Assembly (NCBI RefSeq): GCF_004919045.1
Contig: NZ_SWDW01000008.1
Location: 1 to 64,000, forward strand
Reading direction: 5' to 3'
Origin: Sinomonas albida
Lineage (GTDB): Bacteria > Actinomycetota > Actinomycetes > Actinomycetales > Micrococcaceae
DNA length: 64,000 nt
Numbering within the stretch: the first letter of the stretch is position 1; the number at the start of each line of letters is the position of its first letter. A model generated the notes under the pieces. That model searched no databases, was not told where the DNA came from, and saw only the letters and a program-made list of their open reading frames with translations. Positions 1 through 7,789 of the stretch are shown piece by piece. The translations under genes were made by a program, and so were the position numbers.

Positions 1-109
1 CTGAGGTGATGACTGCGGGCCGGCCCGCCCGTCACCCTTGGAGGACGGGGCCGGCCGGCGGCGGCAGCCCCGCTTCCGGGCGGCCTTGGGAGAAGAGGAG
101 AAGACGACT

Positions 110-576
110 AACACCCTCGCACGGACCGTCGCCGCGGGTGCCGCGGCCGCCGCCGGGGGCACCACGGTGCTGAACGCGGTCGCCTACGTCGACATGGCCG
201 TCAGGGCCAGGCCTGCCAGCAGCACTCCCGAGGAGTCCGCCAAAGCGCCTCGCCCACGCCCTGGGCATGGACATCCCCGGTGACGAGGAGCAGGTGCAGA
301 ACAGGGCCGCAGGGCTCGGCCCCCTCCTGGGCCTGGGGGCGGGCGTCGGCACGGGGATCCTGGCCGCCCCCGCGCGCCCTCGGGTGGAGGCCCGGACGGA
401 CACTGGGCGCAGTGGCCACCACGGGAGCCGCCCTGGTGGCCGCGAACGCACCGATGACGCTGCTGAAGGCCACCTACCCCAGGACGTGGTCCGCCGCCGA
501 CTGGGCCAGTGACATCCTGCCCCACCCCGGCTACGGGATCACGGCTGACGCCGTCCTGCGCGCCCTGGAAGCCTAG
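110..576 (+). pseudogene. Frameshifted small membrane protein gene
   Basis: A continuous protein similarity can be read only by changing frame twice. The first frame gives an Ala/Gly-rich segment with TTVLNAVAYVDMAVRARP. After about 250 the next frame gives LAHALGMDIPGDEEQVQNR and then GLGPLLGLGAGVGTGILAA. After about 370 the third frame gives GAVATTGAALVAANAPMTLL and ends with a stop at 574-576. Together this resembles an actinobacterial membrane protein of about 150 residues with two hydrophobic stretches. No single frame encodes it, so it is either a pseudogene or carries sequencing errors. The 5' end is uncertain. Function is unknown. Confidence 0.55.
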
Positions 577-592
577 GGAATCCCGGCCCCGT

Positions 593-2233
593 TCAGGTGC
601 CCCTGCCTCCGGCGTACGACTGTGGCTGGGCGGCGAAGGCGTCCCGGCAGCCGGTGGAGCAGAAGGAGAAGGACTGCCCTTCGTGCTCGAAGTGCGCCGC
701 AGCGTGTGCGGGGTCGACTGCCATTCCGCAGACCGGGTCCACCGCCACGCGGTCGCCCTCCCTCGTCCCACGGCCGTGATCGGGGTGGAGGTAGGCGTGG
801 GGGTCGGCAGCGAAGGTCTCACGGCACCCGGGCGAGCAGAAGGCGTACTCGGCACCCTCGTGGGTGAAGGTTCCCCCGCCGGGGCTCCGGGGGTCGACGT
901 CCATCCCGCACACCGGGTCGACAACCGTCGGGTCCGGATGGGTGTGGGCGTCCATGGGCTCGCTGCCGGGGCCGTGGGCGAGGCGGTCCGGGTCTGCGGT
1001 GAACCTCTCGTGGCAGCGGTCGGAGCAGAACCAGTACGTGTGCCCGGCGTGGGCAGCGGTGGCGGGGGCGTGGGCCTTCTCGACCTGCATCCCGCACACG
1101 GGGTCCTTCGCGTACCGGCCCGCGGTACCGAGCCGTTCCCGGTTCCGGTACAGCCAGTACAGGACCGCGGCGACGGCGATCGCGGCCAGGTTCAGCCAGG
1201 TGGTGTAGTTCCATTCGAACCGTGCCGGGACGATCTCGGCCGGGCGCGCAGGGGCGGGGATCCCGAGAGCGCGGAAGAGCAGGCCGGTGGCCAGCCCCGC
1301 GGCGCTCATCACCGCCCAGAACGCCAGGAACAGCCGCACAGCGATGCGCCGGCCGTAGAGCTTGGCATAGACGGCCACGAGCGGGAAGGCGATCAGGTCG
1401 GCGAAGACGAACGCGACGGTGCCGCCGAAGCCGAGCCCGCCCTTGTACAGGGCCGCGGCCAGGGGGACGTTCCCGATCGAGCAGACGAAGCTGGCGAAAG
1501 CCACCAGCGGGCCGACGATGGCGTCCCAGACGTCGGTGAGGAGCCCGTGGCCGGGGAAGAATACCGCGGAGTACACCGCGGGCGGCACGGCGACGGCCAG
1601 GATCCCGGCGACGAGGTAGCCGATGAGCAGCTCCCGCCGGAGCATGGTCGCGTCAGAGACCGCGTACCCGGCCGCGTCGGCCCACCCGGCTGCAGAGCGG
1701 ACCCTGGCCCAGAGCCGCTTGCCGTGCTGCTCGGCCTCGTCGGCCTCATCCGGGTGCCCCTGGGCGGCGGCGCGGTCGGCGAGCCGGGCCCGGGCGTCCT
1801 CGAGCTCGGAGGCGGGGAAGACTCTGGGGGCGATCAGGACGAACAGGGCGATCATGATGGCCCCGCCGACGAACTCGGCCAGGGCGAACTGCCACCCGGC
1901 CAGCAGCCACAGCACGATCCCGAGCTCGACGACGAGGTTCGTCGAGGCGAGCATGAACACCATCGCGGTCGTGAAGTCCGCCCCGCGCTGGAACAGCGAC
2001 TTGGCCAGGGCCGCGGCGGCGTAGGAGCAGCTCGAGGAAGCCGCCCCCAGCAGGCCGGTTCGCACCACTGTGGCGGGGCGGTGGTCGCCCATCGCCTTCT
2101 GCATCTCCCGCCGGGAGACGAAGGCCTGCACCGCCCCCGAGAGGGTGAACCCCAGCACGAGGGCCCACAGCGTCCCCCAGAACATGAAGAATCCCTCCAG
2201 CACGCTCTGCCAGACGGTCGTCAGGACTGCCAT
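593..2233 (-). CDS. ArsP-type permease with three C-terminal YHS domains
   Basis: The protein has 546 residues from the ATG at 2233. This start overlaps the stop of the upstream small gene (TGATG) and follows GAGGGGAAC. The first ~370 residues form a polytopic permease of the DUF318/ArsP_1 type, with the family motifs ASSSCSYAAAALAKS and CSIGNVPLAAALYKGG. The last ~170 residues hold three YHS (CGM) domains in tandem, each starting DPVCGM and followed by FCS-x2-C. The family is thought to export metal or metalloid species across the cytoplasmic membrane, and YHS domains bind metals. Because it ends a merA-containing gene run, a role with Hg or another soft metal is inferred. The triple YHS tail is longer than usual. 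Confidence 0.88.
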   Translation of the reverse strand: MAVLTTVWQSVLEGFFMFWGTLWALVLGFTLSGAVQAFVSRREMQKAMGDHRPATVVRTGLLGAASSSCSYAAAALAKSLFQRGADFTTAMVFMLASTNLVVELGIVLWLLAGWQFALAEFVGGAIMIALFVLIAPRVFPASELEDARARLADRAAAQGHPDEADEAEQHGKRLWARVRSAAGWADAAGYAVSDATMLRRELLIGYLVAGILAVAVPPAVYSAVFFPGHGLLTDVWDAIVGPLVAFASFVCSIGNVPLAAALYKGGLGFGGTVAFVFADLIAFPLVAVYAKLYGRRIAVRLFLAFWAVMSAAGLATGLLFRALGIPAPARPAEIVPARFEWNYTTWLNLAAIAVAAVLYWLYRNRERLGTAGRYAKDPVCGMQVEKAHAPATAAHAGHTYWFCSDRCHERFTADPDRLAHGPGSEPMDAHTHPDPTVVDPVCGMDVDPRSPGGGTFTHEGAEYAFCSPGCRETFAADPHAYLHPDHGRGTREGDRVAVDPVCGMAVDPAHAAAHFEHEGQSFSFCSTGCRDAFAAQPQSYAGGRGT

Positions 2234-2451
2234 CAGCGCTGTTCCCCTCCCTCTGCCGCGGGGTCCGCCCCGGCCGTTCCATCCGCGGACGCCGCCGATG
2301 GCGGCGCCGTCTTCTCGTGCCTGCGCTTCCGGTCCTGGACGGCCCGCCGGAGCTCGCGGAGCGCGAAGCCCCACCGCTGCAGCGGCCCGCTGCCGCAGCC
2401 CGGGATCTCCTGGTCCTGCTGGCGGACGCCGCAGGCCTGTCCTGTGCCCAT
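2233..2451 (-). CDS. Small Cys-containing protein coupled to the permease
   Basis: This 72-residue gene starts at the ATG at 2451, preceded by AAGGGAGCAGAAG. Its TGA shares the A with the permease ATG, so the two genes look translationally coupled, which is the main reason to accept it. The N-terminal part has two Cys-Gly pairs (QACGV and PGCGSG), followed by a basic amphipathic stretch (LQRWGFALRELRRAVQDRKR) and a low-complexity Ala/Glu tail. There is no signal peptide or membrane segment. I do not recognise the family. A metal-handling or accessory role for the permease is inferred only from position and the cysteines. Confidence 0.6.
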   Translation of the reverse strand: MGTGQACGVRQQDQEIPGCGSGPLQRWGFALRELRRAVQDRKRRHEKTAPPSAASADGTAGADPAAEGGEQR

Positions 2452-2533
2452 CTTCTGCTCCCTTCGGGGGATCTCCACGGACCCAAGCACGGTATGACCC
2501 GGCCCCTGGGGCCGGGTCAAACCGGCGTCCCGG

Positions 2534-3211
2534 TCAGACGTCGGCCGACAGTTCGGCGGCGAGGTGGGTCAGGGAGGCCACCGTCAGCTCGGGGCGGGCC
2601 AGGTACGACGGGTACGTCCCGCCAGTGCGGTTGACCCACGCGGTGCGCAGGCCCGCGCGGGCGGCGCCGTGGATGTCCCAGGGGTGGACCGCAACCAGCA
2701 TCATGTCCTCCTCCTGTGCCCCGCACTGCTGGGCGGCGTACAGGTAGGAGGAGGGGTGCGGCTTCCAGGCCGGGGCGTCCTCGACGGAGAGCAGCGCCTC
2801 GAACTCATCGCGGATCCCGGCGGCGTCGAAGAGCTTCTCGGCGACCTGGGCGGAGCCGTTGGTGAGGGTCACGAGCCGGAGCCCCGCCGCGCGGAGTAAG
2901 CGGATGCCTTCCGGGACGTCCGGGTGCAGGGGAAGTTCGGCTACGGACGCGGCGAGGCGCCGTGCGGTGCCCGCAGGGTCGGGGACGCCTGCACCGTCCA
3001 GGAGCCCGGTGAGGACTTCGGCGCCGATCTCACCGAACGGGGCTGCGTCCCCGGCCGCGGCAAGGGCGAAGCCCTCCCGCAGCAGGGTCGCGAACCACAG
3101 CTTCGCGAGCTGCTCGGGTGCGCCGGCGTCGGCGAACCGGGCTCCCATGGGGGACATGTCGGAGAGGGTCTCGTTGACGTCGAAGACGATCACCTCGGGT
3201 GCCTCGGCCAT
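2534..3211 (-). CDS. Haloacid dehalogenase type II-like hydrolase (HAD superfamily)
   Basis: The 225-residue protein begins at the ATG at 3211 behind GGAAGGACC. HAD motif I is IVFDVNETLSD with the Asp nucleophile at about residue 11. Motif II is LVTLTNGS, motif III includes the Lys of APAWKPHPSSY, and motif IV falls in LVAVHPWDIHGAARAG. This pattern matches L-2-haloacid dehalogenases, which hydrolyse 2-haloacids to 2-hydroxyacids in the cytoplasm. Close HAD relatives use other substrates, so the exact reaction is not proven. It lies 38 bp downstream of the carboxymuconolactone decarboxylase-like gene in the same direction, so co-transcription is likely. Confidence 0.82.
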   Translation of the reverse strand: MAEAPEVIVFDVNETLSDMSPMGARFADAGAPEQLAKLWFATLLREGFALAAAGDAAPFGEIGAEVLTGLLDGAGVPDPAGTARRLAASVAELPLHPDVPEGIRLLRAAGLRLVTLTNGSAQVAEKLFDAAGIRDEFEALLSVEDAPAWKPHPSSYLYAAQQCGAQEEDMMLVAVHPWDIHGAARAGLRTAWVNRTGGTYPSYLARPELTVASLTHLAAELSADV

Positions 3212-3249
3212 GTCTGGTCCTTCCTCGATCGGACTGTTCGGGTTGCCGC

Positions 3250-3798
3250 TTAGGCGGTGAGGGGCTCGGCGGCGGGGACGTCGAGCTCGGTGTGGGCGTA
3301 GTGGTTGAAGTAGTTCGTGAACAGGTTCACGGCGATGTGGGCGAAGGCCTCGGCCAGCTCCGTGTCGGTCCATCCGGCGTCCAGGGCGGCCTGCCAGAGG
3401 GGCTCTGGGACGTTGCCGGTGTCGGCGGCGGCGGCCCGGGCCACCCCGGTCAGGGCCGCGAGGCGGTCGTCGAAGCCGACCTCCCCGGCGCGCAGGGCCA
3501 GGATCTGGTCGTCGTCGAGTCCGGCCTTGCGGGCCGAGACGGTGTGGGCGCCCTGGCAGTAGTCGCAGCCGTTCTGGTTGCCCACGGCCAGGGCGATCGC
3601 CTCCCGGGTGCGCGCGTCGAAGGTCCCGTGCTCGGCGATGGCCTTCTGCATGCCCTGGTAGGCGCCGATCACCACCGGGGAGTGGGCCATCCCGGCGTGG
3701 ATGTTCATGAACCGGCCCATCCGCTTCTCCAGCCGCTCGGCGTGCTCGCGGGAGGCCTCGGGGACGGTGTCGAGGGTGTGGGCGGGGATGCGGGGCAT
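3250..3798 (-). CDS. Carboxymuconolactone decarboxylase / AhpD-like protein
   Basis: The protein has 182 residues from the ATG at 3798, with GGAG upstream. It contains the AhpD-type redox motif in NGCDYCQGAHT (Cys-x2-Cys with a following His), within an all-helical alkylhydroperoxidase/CMD fold. Such proteins act as peroxidase-like or thiol-redox enzymes; true muconolactone decarboxylation is only one subfamily. It is placed between merA and a haloacid dehalogenase, so stress or thiol-redox support during metal exposure is plausible but inferred. A 182-bp gap separates it from merA and contains the near-palindrome TGTGTGCATGCGCACACA at 3928-3945, which could be a regulator site. Confidence 0.85.
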   Translation of the reverse strand: MPRIPAHTLDTVPEASREHAERLEKRMGRFMNIHAGMAHSPVVIGAYQGMQKAIAEHGTFDARTREAIALAVGNQNGCDYCQGAHTVSARKAGLDDDQILALRAGEVGFDDRLAALTGVARAAAADTGNVPEPLWQAALDAGWTDTELAEAFAHIAVNLFTNYFNHYAHTELDVPAAEPLTA

Positions 3799-3980
3799 AG
3801 GTATGGCTCCTTCTCGTTTCCTTGCGCGCGGCCCAACCAGGTTTTCTGCCCGGCCTGCCACGGCTCTTGTCTTCTCAGTTGCCCTCTCGGGCGGTCTTCC
3901 ACGCTACGGCCCGGTCGGGGCGTGTTCTGTGTGCATGCGCACACAACGCTCGGCAGACCGGTACCCGCGGCGGGTGTGGT

Positions 3981-5417
3981 TCACACGGCGCAGCAGGAGA
4001 GGCGGGAGACGTCGGCGGTGTAGGACTGTGCGGCGATCTTCAGCCCCTCGGCCATCGTCAGGTACGGCGCCCATCGGGAGGCGAGTTCATGGACCGTGGT
4101 GCCGGAGGCGATCAGGTGCACCCCCGCGGCGGCGATCTCGCCGGCGTCCTGGGCGACCGCGGTGATGCCCAGGATCCGCCCGGTGCCCTCCTCGGCGACG
4201 ATCTTGATGAACCCCCGGGTGTCCCGGTTCACCAGTGCCCTCGGCACGAACTCGAGCGCCAGCACCCGGCACTCGCAGAGGTGGCCGGCGGCGTTGGACT
4301 GCCGGTCGGTCAGTCCCACCGCGCCGACGGCGGGGCTGGTGAACGCCACCCTCGGCAGCTGGGAGTAGTCCACCTCCAGACCGGCTGCGGCGAAGGCGTT
4401 CTCCACTGCCAGGGCACCGTGGGCCGCGGCGACGTTGACGAACTCCCGGTGCCCGGTCACGTCCCCTGCCGCCCAGATGCGCGGGTTCGCGCTCCTCAGC
4501 CCTGCATCGACCGGGACCTCCCCGGCGGGCCCGGTGGCGACCCCAACCCCGGCCAAGCCCAGCCCGGCGGTCATGGGGCGGCGGCCGGTGGCCATCAGGA
4601 CCCGCTCCGCCCGGTACTCCTGCTTTGCGCCGCCGACATCGGCCGTGACAACCGCCTCCCCAGTGGAGGGGTCGGTGCGCACCCCGGTCGGGACGGCGCG
4701 CCGTACCACGGTGATGTCCTCGTCGTGGAAGACGGAGGCCAGGGCCATAGAAACCTCGGGCTCCTCGCCGGAGAGCAGGCGCGAGCGCGCCAGGACCGTC
4801 ACCCGGGCCCCGAGGCGGGCGAACAGCTGGGCCTGCTCCACCGCGACGTACCCGCCGCCGACGACCAGCAGGGACTCGGGCACCTCCTGAAGCTCCATCG
4901 CGGTCTGCGAGGTCAGGTAGCCGGCCTCCTCAAGTCCGGGCAGCTCCGGCACCCACGGCGCCGACCCGGTCGCGACCAGATAGTGCCGCCCCCGCAGCAC
5001 AATACTGTCCCCGGCATCGCCGGCCACCTCCAGGACCGGCTCGGCGGCGGTCCCAGCGAACACCGCGGTGCCACGGTGGATGTCCCAGCCGTAGTCATCG
5101 GCCAGGTCCAAGTACTTCTGCTGGCGCATCCACCCCACCAGGGCGTCCTTGCCGGCCATGAGGGCCGGCAGGTCCAGTCCCACAGCTGCCGGCTCGAGGC
5201 CCGGGAAGCGGCCCGCATCCTTGGCGCTGTGGCGGGCGGCCGCTGCGGCCAGGAGTGCCTTGGACGGCACACATCCGGTGTTCACGCAGGTCCCGCCCAC
5301 AGTCCCGGCCTCGGCCATCGCGACCCGCAGTCCCATGCCCGTGGCCCGGATCGCCGCGGCGAACCCGGCGCTTCCCGACCCGACCACGACCAGGTCGTAC
5401 TCCTTAACAATCGGCAC
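3981..5417 (-). CDS. merA: Mercuric reductase MerA (no N-terminal HMA domain)
   Basis: This FAD-dependent disulfide oxidoreductase should reduce Hg(II) to Hg(0) with NADPH in the cytoplasm. It has the FAD-binding GSGSAGFAAA, the redox-active GGTCVNTGCVPSK, the NADPH-binding VVGGGYVAVEQAQ, the second FAD motif with WAAGDVT, and the C-terminal vicinal pair LSCCAV that delivers Hg to the active site. That pair separates MerA from other family members. I chose the GTG at 5417 (478 residues), preceded by AAGGAG at ideal spacing. An in-frame ATG at 5498 would run through the MerR-type promoter at 5459-5489 and is unlikely to be used. The gene is divergent from merR. Confidence 0.93.
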   Translation of the reverse strand: MPIVKEYDLVVVGSGSAGFAAAIRATGMGLRVAMAEAGTVGGTCVNTGCVPSKALLAAAAARHSAKDAGRFPGLEPAAVGLDLPALMAGKDALVGWMRQQKYLDLADDYGWDIHRGTAVFAGTAAEPVLEVAGDAGDSIVLRGRHYLVATGSAPWVPELPGLEEAGYLTSQTAMELQEVPESLLVVGGGYVAVEQAQLFARLGARVTVLARSRLLSGEEPEVSMALASVFHDEDITVVRRAVPTGVRTDPSTGEAVVTADVGGAKQEYRAERVLMATGRRPMTAGLGLAGVGVATGPAGEVPVDAGLRSANPRIWAAGDVTGHREFVNVAAAHGALAVENAFAAAGLEVDYSQLPRVAFTSPAVGAVGLTDRQSNAAGHLCECRVLALEFVPRALVNRDTRGFIKIVAEEGTGRILGITAVAQDAGEIAAAGVHLIASGTTVHELASRWAPYLTMAEGLKIAAQSYTADVSRLSCCAV

Positions 5418-5458
5418 CTTCGTCTCCTTCACTTCGTACGTATGCTGGTCCGTCACCG

Positions 5459-5489
5459 ACTCTGCGCCTTCCAGCCGCTGGAAGGTCAA
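5459..5489 (-). promoter_or_regulatory. MerR-type promoter/operator for merA
   Basis: On the minus strand, TTGACC (5484-5489) and CAGAGT (5459-5464) are separated by 19 bp, the overlong spacer typical of MerR-activated promoters. The spacer holds a perfect dyad, CCTTCCAGC and GCTGGAAGG around one base, at 5467-5485. The divergent merR starts 69 bp away. Transcription would start near 5450, downstream of the ATG at 5498, which supports the GTG start at 5417. Confidence 0.85.
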
Positions 5490-5557
5490 GCCGGGCATAC
5501 CAGAGAACCCGCGGCGGTTGAGACCGTCAGGACCATCGGGAGGAAAGGGAGCACACG

Positions 5558-5944
5558 ATGCGCATCTCCGAGGCCGCGACGGCGGCGGGCACGACCGCCA
5601 AGACCCTGCGCTTCTACGAGGACATCGGGCTCCTGCCCGGCATCGGCAGGACCCCGGCCGGCTACCGCGACTACCCCCAGGAGGCGGTCCAGCGGGCGGC
5701 GTTCATCCGCCGCTCCCGCGCCGCGGGCCTGAGCCTGGAGCAGGCCGGGGTCCTCCTGGCCGTCCATGACGCCGGCACTCGGCCCTGCTCCCACGTCCGC
5801 GACCGCCTCGCCGACCAGCTCCAGGCCATCGACGCCCGCATCTCAGAGCTCCAAGCCCTCCGGAACACCCTCGCCGACCAGCTCGAGGCCGCCGAATCCG
5901 GGCCGGCAGGGTGCGATCCCGGGCAGGTCTGCAGCTACCTCTGA
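5558..5944 (+). CDS. merR: MerR-family regulator, probable Hg(II) sensor
   Basis: The 128-residue protein starts at the ATG at 5558 after GGGAGGAAAGGGAG. The N-terminal winged helix-turn-helix reads ISEAATAAGTTAKTLRFYED, followed by the wing with AGYRDY and a long dimerisation helix. Cysteines lie at 77, 119 and 125. MerR itself uses three cysteines across the dimer, and a Cys near position 77 is the mark of divalent-ion sensors in this family, so Hg(II) or a similar ion is expected. It is divergent from merA across a 19-bp-spacer promoter. Its last 10 nt overlap the convergent end of the second MerR gene. Confidence 0.88.
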   Translation: MRISEAATAAGTTAKTLRFYEDIGLLPGIGRTPAGYRDYPQEAVQRAAFIRRSRAAGLSLEQAGVLLAVHDAGTRPCSHVRDRLADQLQAIDARISELQALRNTLADQLEAAESGPAGCDPGQVCSYL

Positions 5945-6399
5945 CCGCCGGGGGTCCCGCCACCGAGGCCCGGCCGGTCCCACGGGCCCTCGATGATGTG
6001 GCAGAACACCGCCTCCTGCCCGGAGCGCATCGACTCCTCGGCCGTGTTCCGGGCCGCCAGGAGGGACCTGCGCAGCGCCCCGAGCTCGGCCAGGGTGCGC
6101 TCGATCTGGGCAAGATGCCCATCCAGCAGCCCGATGACGAGCCCGCAGGGCTGGGCGCCCCCGCGCTGGAGGTCCAGGACCTCGGCGATCTCGGACAGGC
6201 TCAGCCCCAGCGACTTCGCACGCCGGATGAACTGCAGCACCGCCACGTCCCCGTCGGTGAACAGCCGGTACCCGCCCGAAGTGCGCTCCGGCGCCGGAAG
6301 CAGCCCCCTGGCCTCGTACACCCGGATCGCCTTCCGCGTCACCCCAGCCCTCCGGGCCGCCTCCCCGACGGTGTAGGCGGGAGCCTCCTCGACCAGCAT
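5935..6399 (-). CDS. Second MerR-family regulator, soft-metal sensor type
   Basis: The start chosen is the ATG at 6399 behind GGGAGG (154 residues). An upstream in-frame start would read through the gene's own promoter at 6431-6462. The HTH is TVGEAARRAGVTRKAIRVYE and the wing ends GGYRLF. Cys85 (in AQPCGLV) and Cys133 (in AVFCHIIE) are the likely ligands. It is divergent from a 53-residue Cys-rich gene, and each side has its own copy of the same operator, so it probably controls both itself and that gene. It converges on merR with a 10-nt overlap. Confidence 0.87.
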   Translation of the reverse strand: MLVEEAPAYTVGEAARRAGVTRKAIRVYEARGLLPAPERTSGGYRLFTDGDVAVLQFIRRAKSLGLSLSEIAEVLDLQRGGAQPCGLVIGLLDGHLAQIERTLAELGALRRSLLAARNTAEESMRSGQEAVFCHIIEGPWDRPGLGGGTPGGQR

Positions 6400-6430
6400 G
6401 TGCACCTCCCAGAATTGTCCAATGGCTTCC

Positions 6431-6462
6431 AGTTTCAACCCGGACCCAAGGACAACCTTCAA
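6431..6462 (-). promoter_or_regulatory. MerR-type promoter of the second merR (operator copy 1)
   Basis: On the minus strand, TTGAAG (6457-6462) is followed after 20 bp by GAAACT (6431-6436). The spacer holds CCTTGGGTCCGGG (6439-6451), identical to the site facing the Cys-rich gene. The 20-bp spacer fits MerR-type activation by DNA distortion and implies autoregulation. Confidence 0.65.
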
Positions 6463-6492
6463 CCTGGTCATCCAAGGATCGTCTCTTCCCCC

Positions 6493-6524
6493 TTGACTCG
6501 GCCCTTGGGTCCGGGATCCAGACT
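6493..6524 (+). promoter_or_regulatory. MerR-type promoter of the Cys-rich gene (operator copy 2)
   Basis: TTGACT (6493-6498) and CAGACT (6519-6524) are 20 bp apart, and the spacer contains CCTTGGGTCCGGG at 6503-6515. The layout matches the oppositely oriented copy at 6431-6462. The Cys-rich start codon is 40 bp downstream. Confidence 0.7.
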
Positions 6525-6563
6525 AGGAGGACATTCCGAACGAATCGACGAGGAGGATCTGCT

Positions 6564-6725
6564 ATGCCATTCCGTGAAGGAGACGTCTACCGCTGCCCCG
6601 ATCCCGGCTGTGGCTGCGAGGTGACCGTGACGAAGGGGGCCGCCCCAGGAAAGGGAGGCGACAGCAGCCCTACCTGCTGCTGCGGGCTGACCATGGAGAA
6701 GGTGCAGCCGGCCGCTGCGACCTGA
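6564..6725 (+). CDS. 53-residue Cys-rich protein, desulforedoxin/metallothionein-like
   Basis: The ATG at 6564 follows GAGGAGGATCTGCT. The protein begins MPFREGDVYRCPDPGCGCEV and later has PTCCCGLTMEKV. The six cysteines are C11, C16, C18, C38, C39 and C40. The pattern VY-x-C...C...CCG-x-x-M recalls the Fe/Zn-binding desulforedoxin fold (N-terminal domain of desulfoferrodoxin), here with extra cysteines. It has no signal peptide, so it should be cytosolic. Control by a divergent MerR-type metal sensor suggests metal sequestration or metal-site chemistry; this is inference. It may alternatively be a metallothionein-like buffer. Confidence 0.85.
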   Translation: MPFREGDVYRCPDPGCGCEVTVTKGAAPGKGGDSSPTCCCGLTMEKVQPAAAT

Positions 6726-6744
6726 TAGCCCGGCGCCCGGCGGG

Positions 6745-6990
6745 ACTGTTGTTCGAATTGAGGATTTTGCCTTCCATCACGGACGCCATGGTCCTTTCTA
6801 TCCAGGCGCCGCGGTGCGCCATCTCGATCTGTGCGTCGAGGGTAATCGGCTGCCGGGGCAGGTCCGGATGGGTGACCATGACGCGCTCGATACCGTGCTC
6901 CTTTGCGCATCGAGCACCGCGAACACCTCGTCGCGGTCCAGATGGCCGGTGGCGAGGAGGAGCCTGTATTCCTTCACCGCTCCACCCGAG
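6745..6990 (-). pseudogene. Remnant of a DUF6282-like metal-dependent hydrolase
   Basis: On the minus strand one frame gives LLLATGHLDRDEVFAVLDA and, after a frame change, another gives GIERVMVTHPDLPRQPITLD followed by AQIEMAHRGAWIERTM. Together they match the way DUF6282-type amidohydrolase-like proteins read around their TGH and VTHP metal-ligand motifs. There is no start, no intact frame and no remaining N-terminus, so this is a decayed fragment. The family assignment is from memory of the motif order. Confidence 0.45.
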
Positions 6991-7085
6991 CAGGAACGGC
7001 TCGGGCGCAGGCAATCTACAGATGCGAACATCTGCTCTACTCCTGAGTGTGAGCAAGCCGCGGCGCGATCGGGCTGTGAAGCATT

Positions 7086-7409
7086 GACAGACGAAGTGTC
7101 GAGAATCTGACCGTCCCGTCTCGCCTGACTCCGCTCGACGGCCACCACGTACTCCCGGCCCACCGCCACATCCAGCAGTGTCGTGCGGAAGGCGGAGTCG
7201 GAGAGCGCGCCTAGCTTGCGCAGGAAGGCCAGGATCGCCGCCCTCGCTTCGGGGTCCCCGGACAGTGCGCCCGTGCCCGGGCGGTCTTACACCGCGTCCG
7301 GGGCGAACAGCTAGATGGCGTCGTCGGGCCTTCCGTCATCGAATAGTCCGTAGGCCGGTCGCACCACGTCGCTGCCGCAGGAGATTGCCGTGCTGTCGTG
7401 ATCCCGCAT
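7086..7409 (-). pseudogene. Broken SnoaL-like (NTF2 fold) gene
   Basis: Reading from the ATG at 7409, the minus strand gives MRDHDSTAISCGSDVVRPAY, then two in-frame stops around LFAPDAV, then ILAFLRKLGALSDSAFRTTL and LDVAVGREYVVAVERSQARR. The intact SnoaL-like gene at 7790-8182 has the same order of motifs (LFAPDAV, TFRATLIDVADG, LRRSQAERDGQ). The stops make this copy inactive. Confidence 0.6.
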
Positions 7410-7549
7410 GATTTCGTCTTTCTCTCAAGGGACAGGTGGATCCCGGTCCCCAGTGAAGCCCTCTCGCGCAGGACCATTTGGCAGGGGACGGCCGATGCTT
7501 CTGTCGCTCGATGCGTCTCAGCGCCGGGAGTCGTCTTGGGCGCGCGCCC

Positions 7550-7745
7550 GTCGCATGGGCGGGTACTGATTTTTGCGGATCCGACCGGTCGTGGACGATA
7601 AAGGGATTGAGGATGGCATGGTCGGGGAGGGACTTGCTGTCCTGTTCTGCTGGTGCGTGCTGGACCGCGACGACGTACTTCTCGCCTTCGGCCACATCCA
7701 GCAGGGGTTGCGCGGACGGGTGTAGTTGGAGAGTGCGGTGACCTA
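7550..7745 (-). pseudogene. Second SnoaL-like gene fragment
   Basis: A minus-strand frame reads LLDVAEGEKYVVAVQHAPAE, equivalent to the central part of the intact SnoaL-like protein next to it, with neither end preserved. It appears to be a third, more degraded relative in the same 1.1-kb stretch. Confidence 0.45.
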
Positions 7746-7789
7746 GGCCCTTGGCACTGGCGGGGCGGCTTGTTCGGGGGGGCGCGTAT

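Noticed and set aside
509-2497. A 662-codon open frame on the plus strand
   Set aside because: It is antisense to the permease-YHS gene, is low-complexity Gly/Val/Glu/Arg, and arises from high third-position GC.
3928-3945. TGTGTGCATGCGCACACA as an operator
   Set aside because: It is a near-palindrome at a sensible place, but no regulator or promoter geometry could be tied to it, so it is mentioned only with the neighbouring gene.
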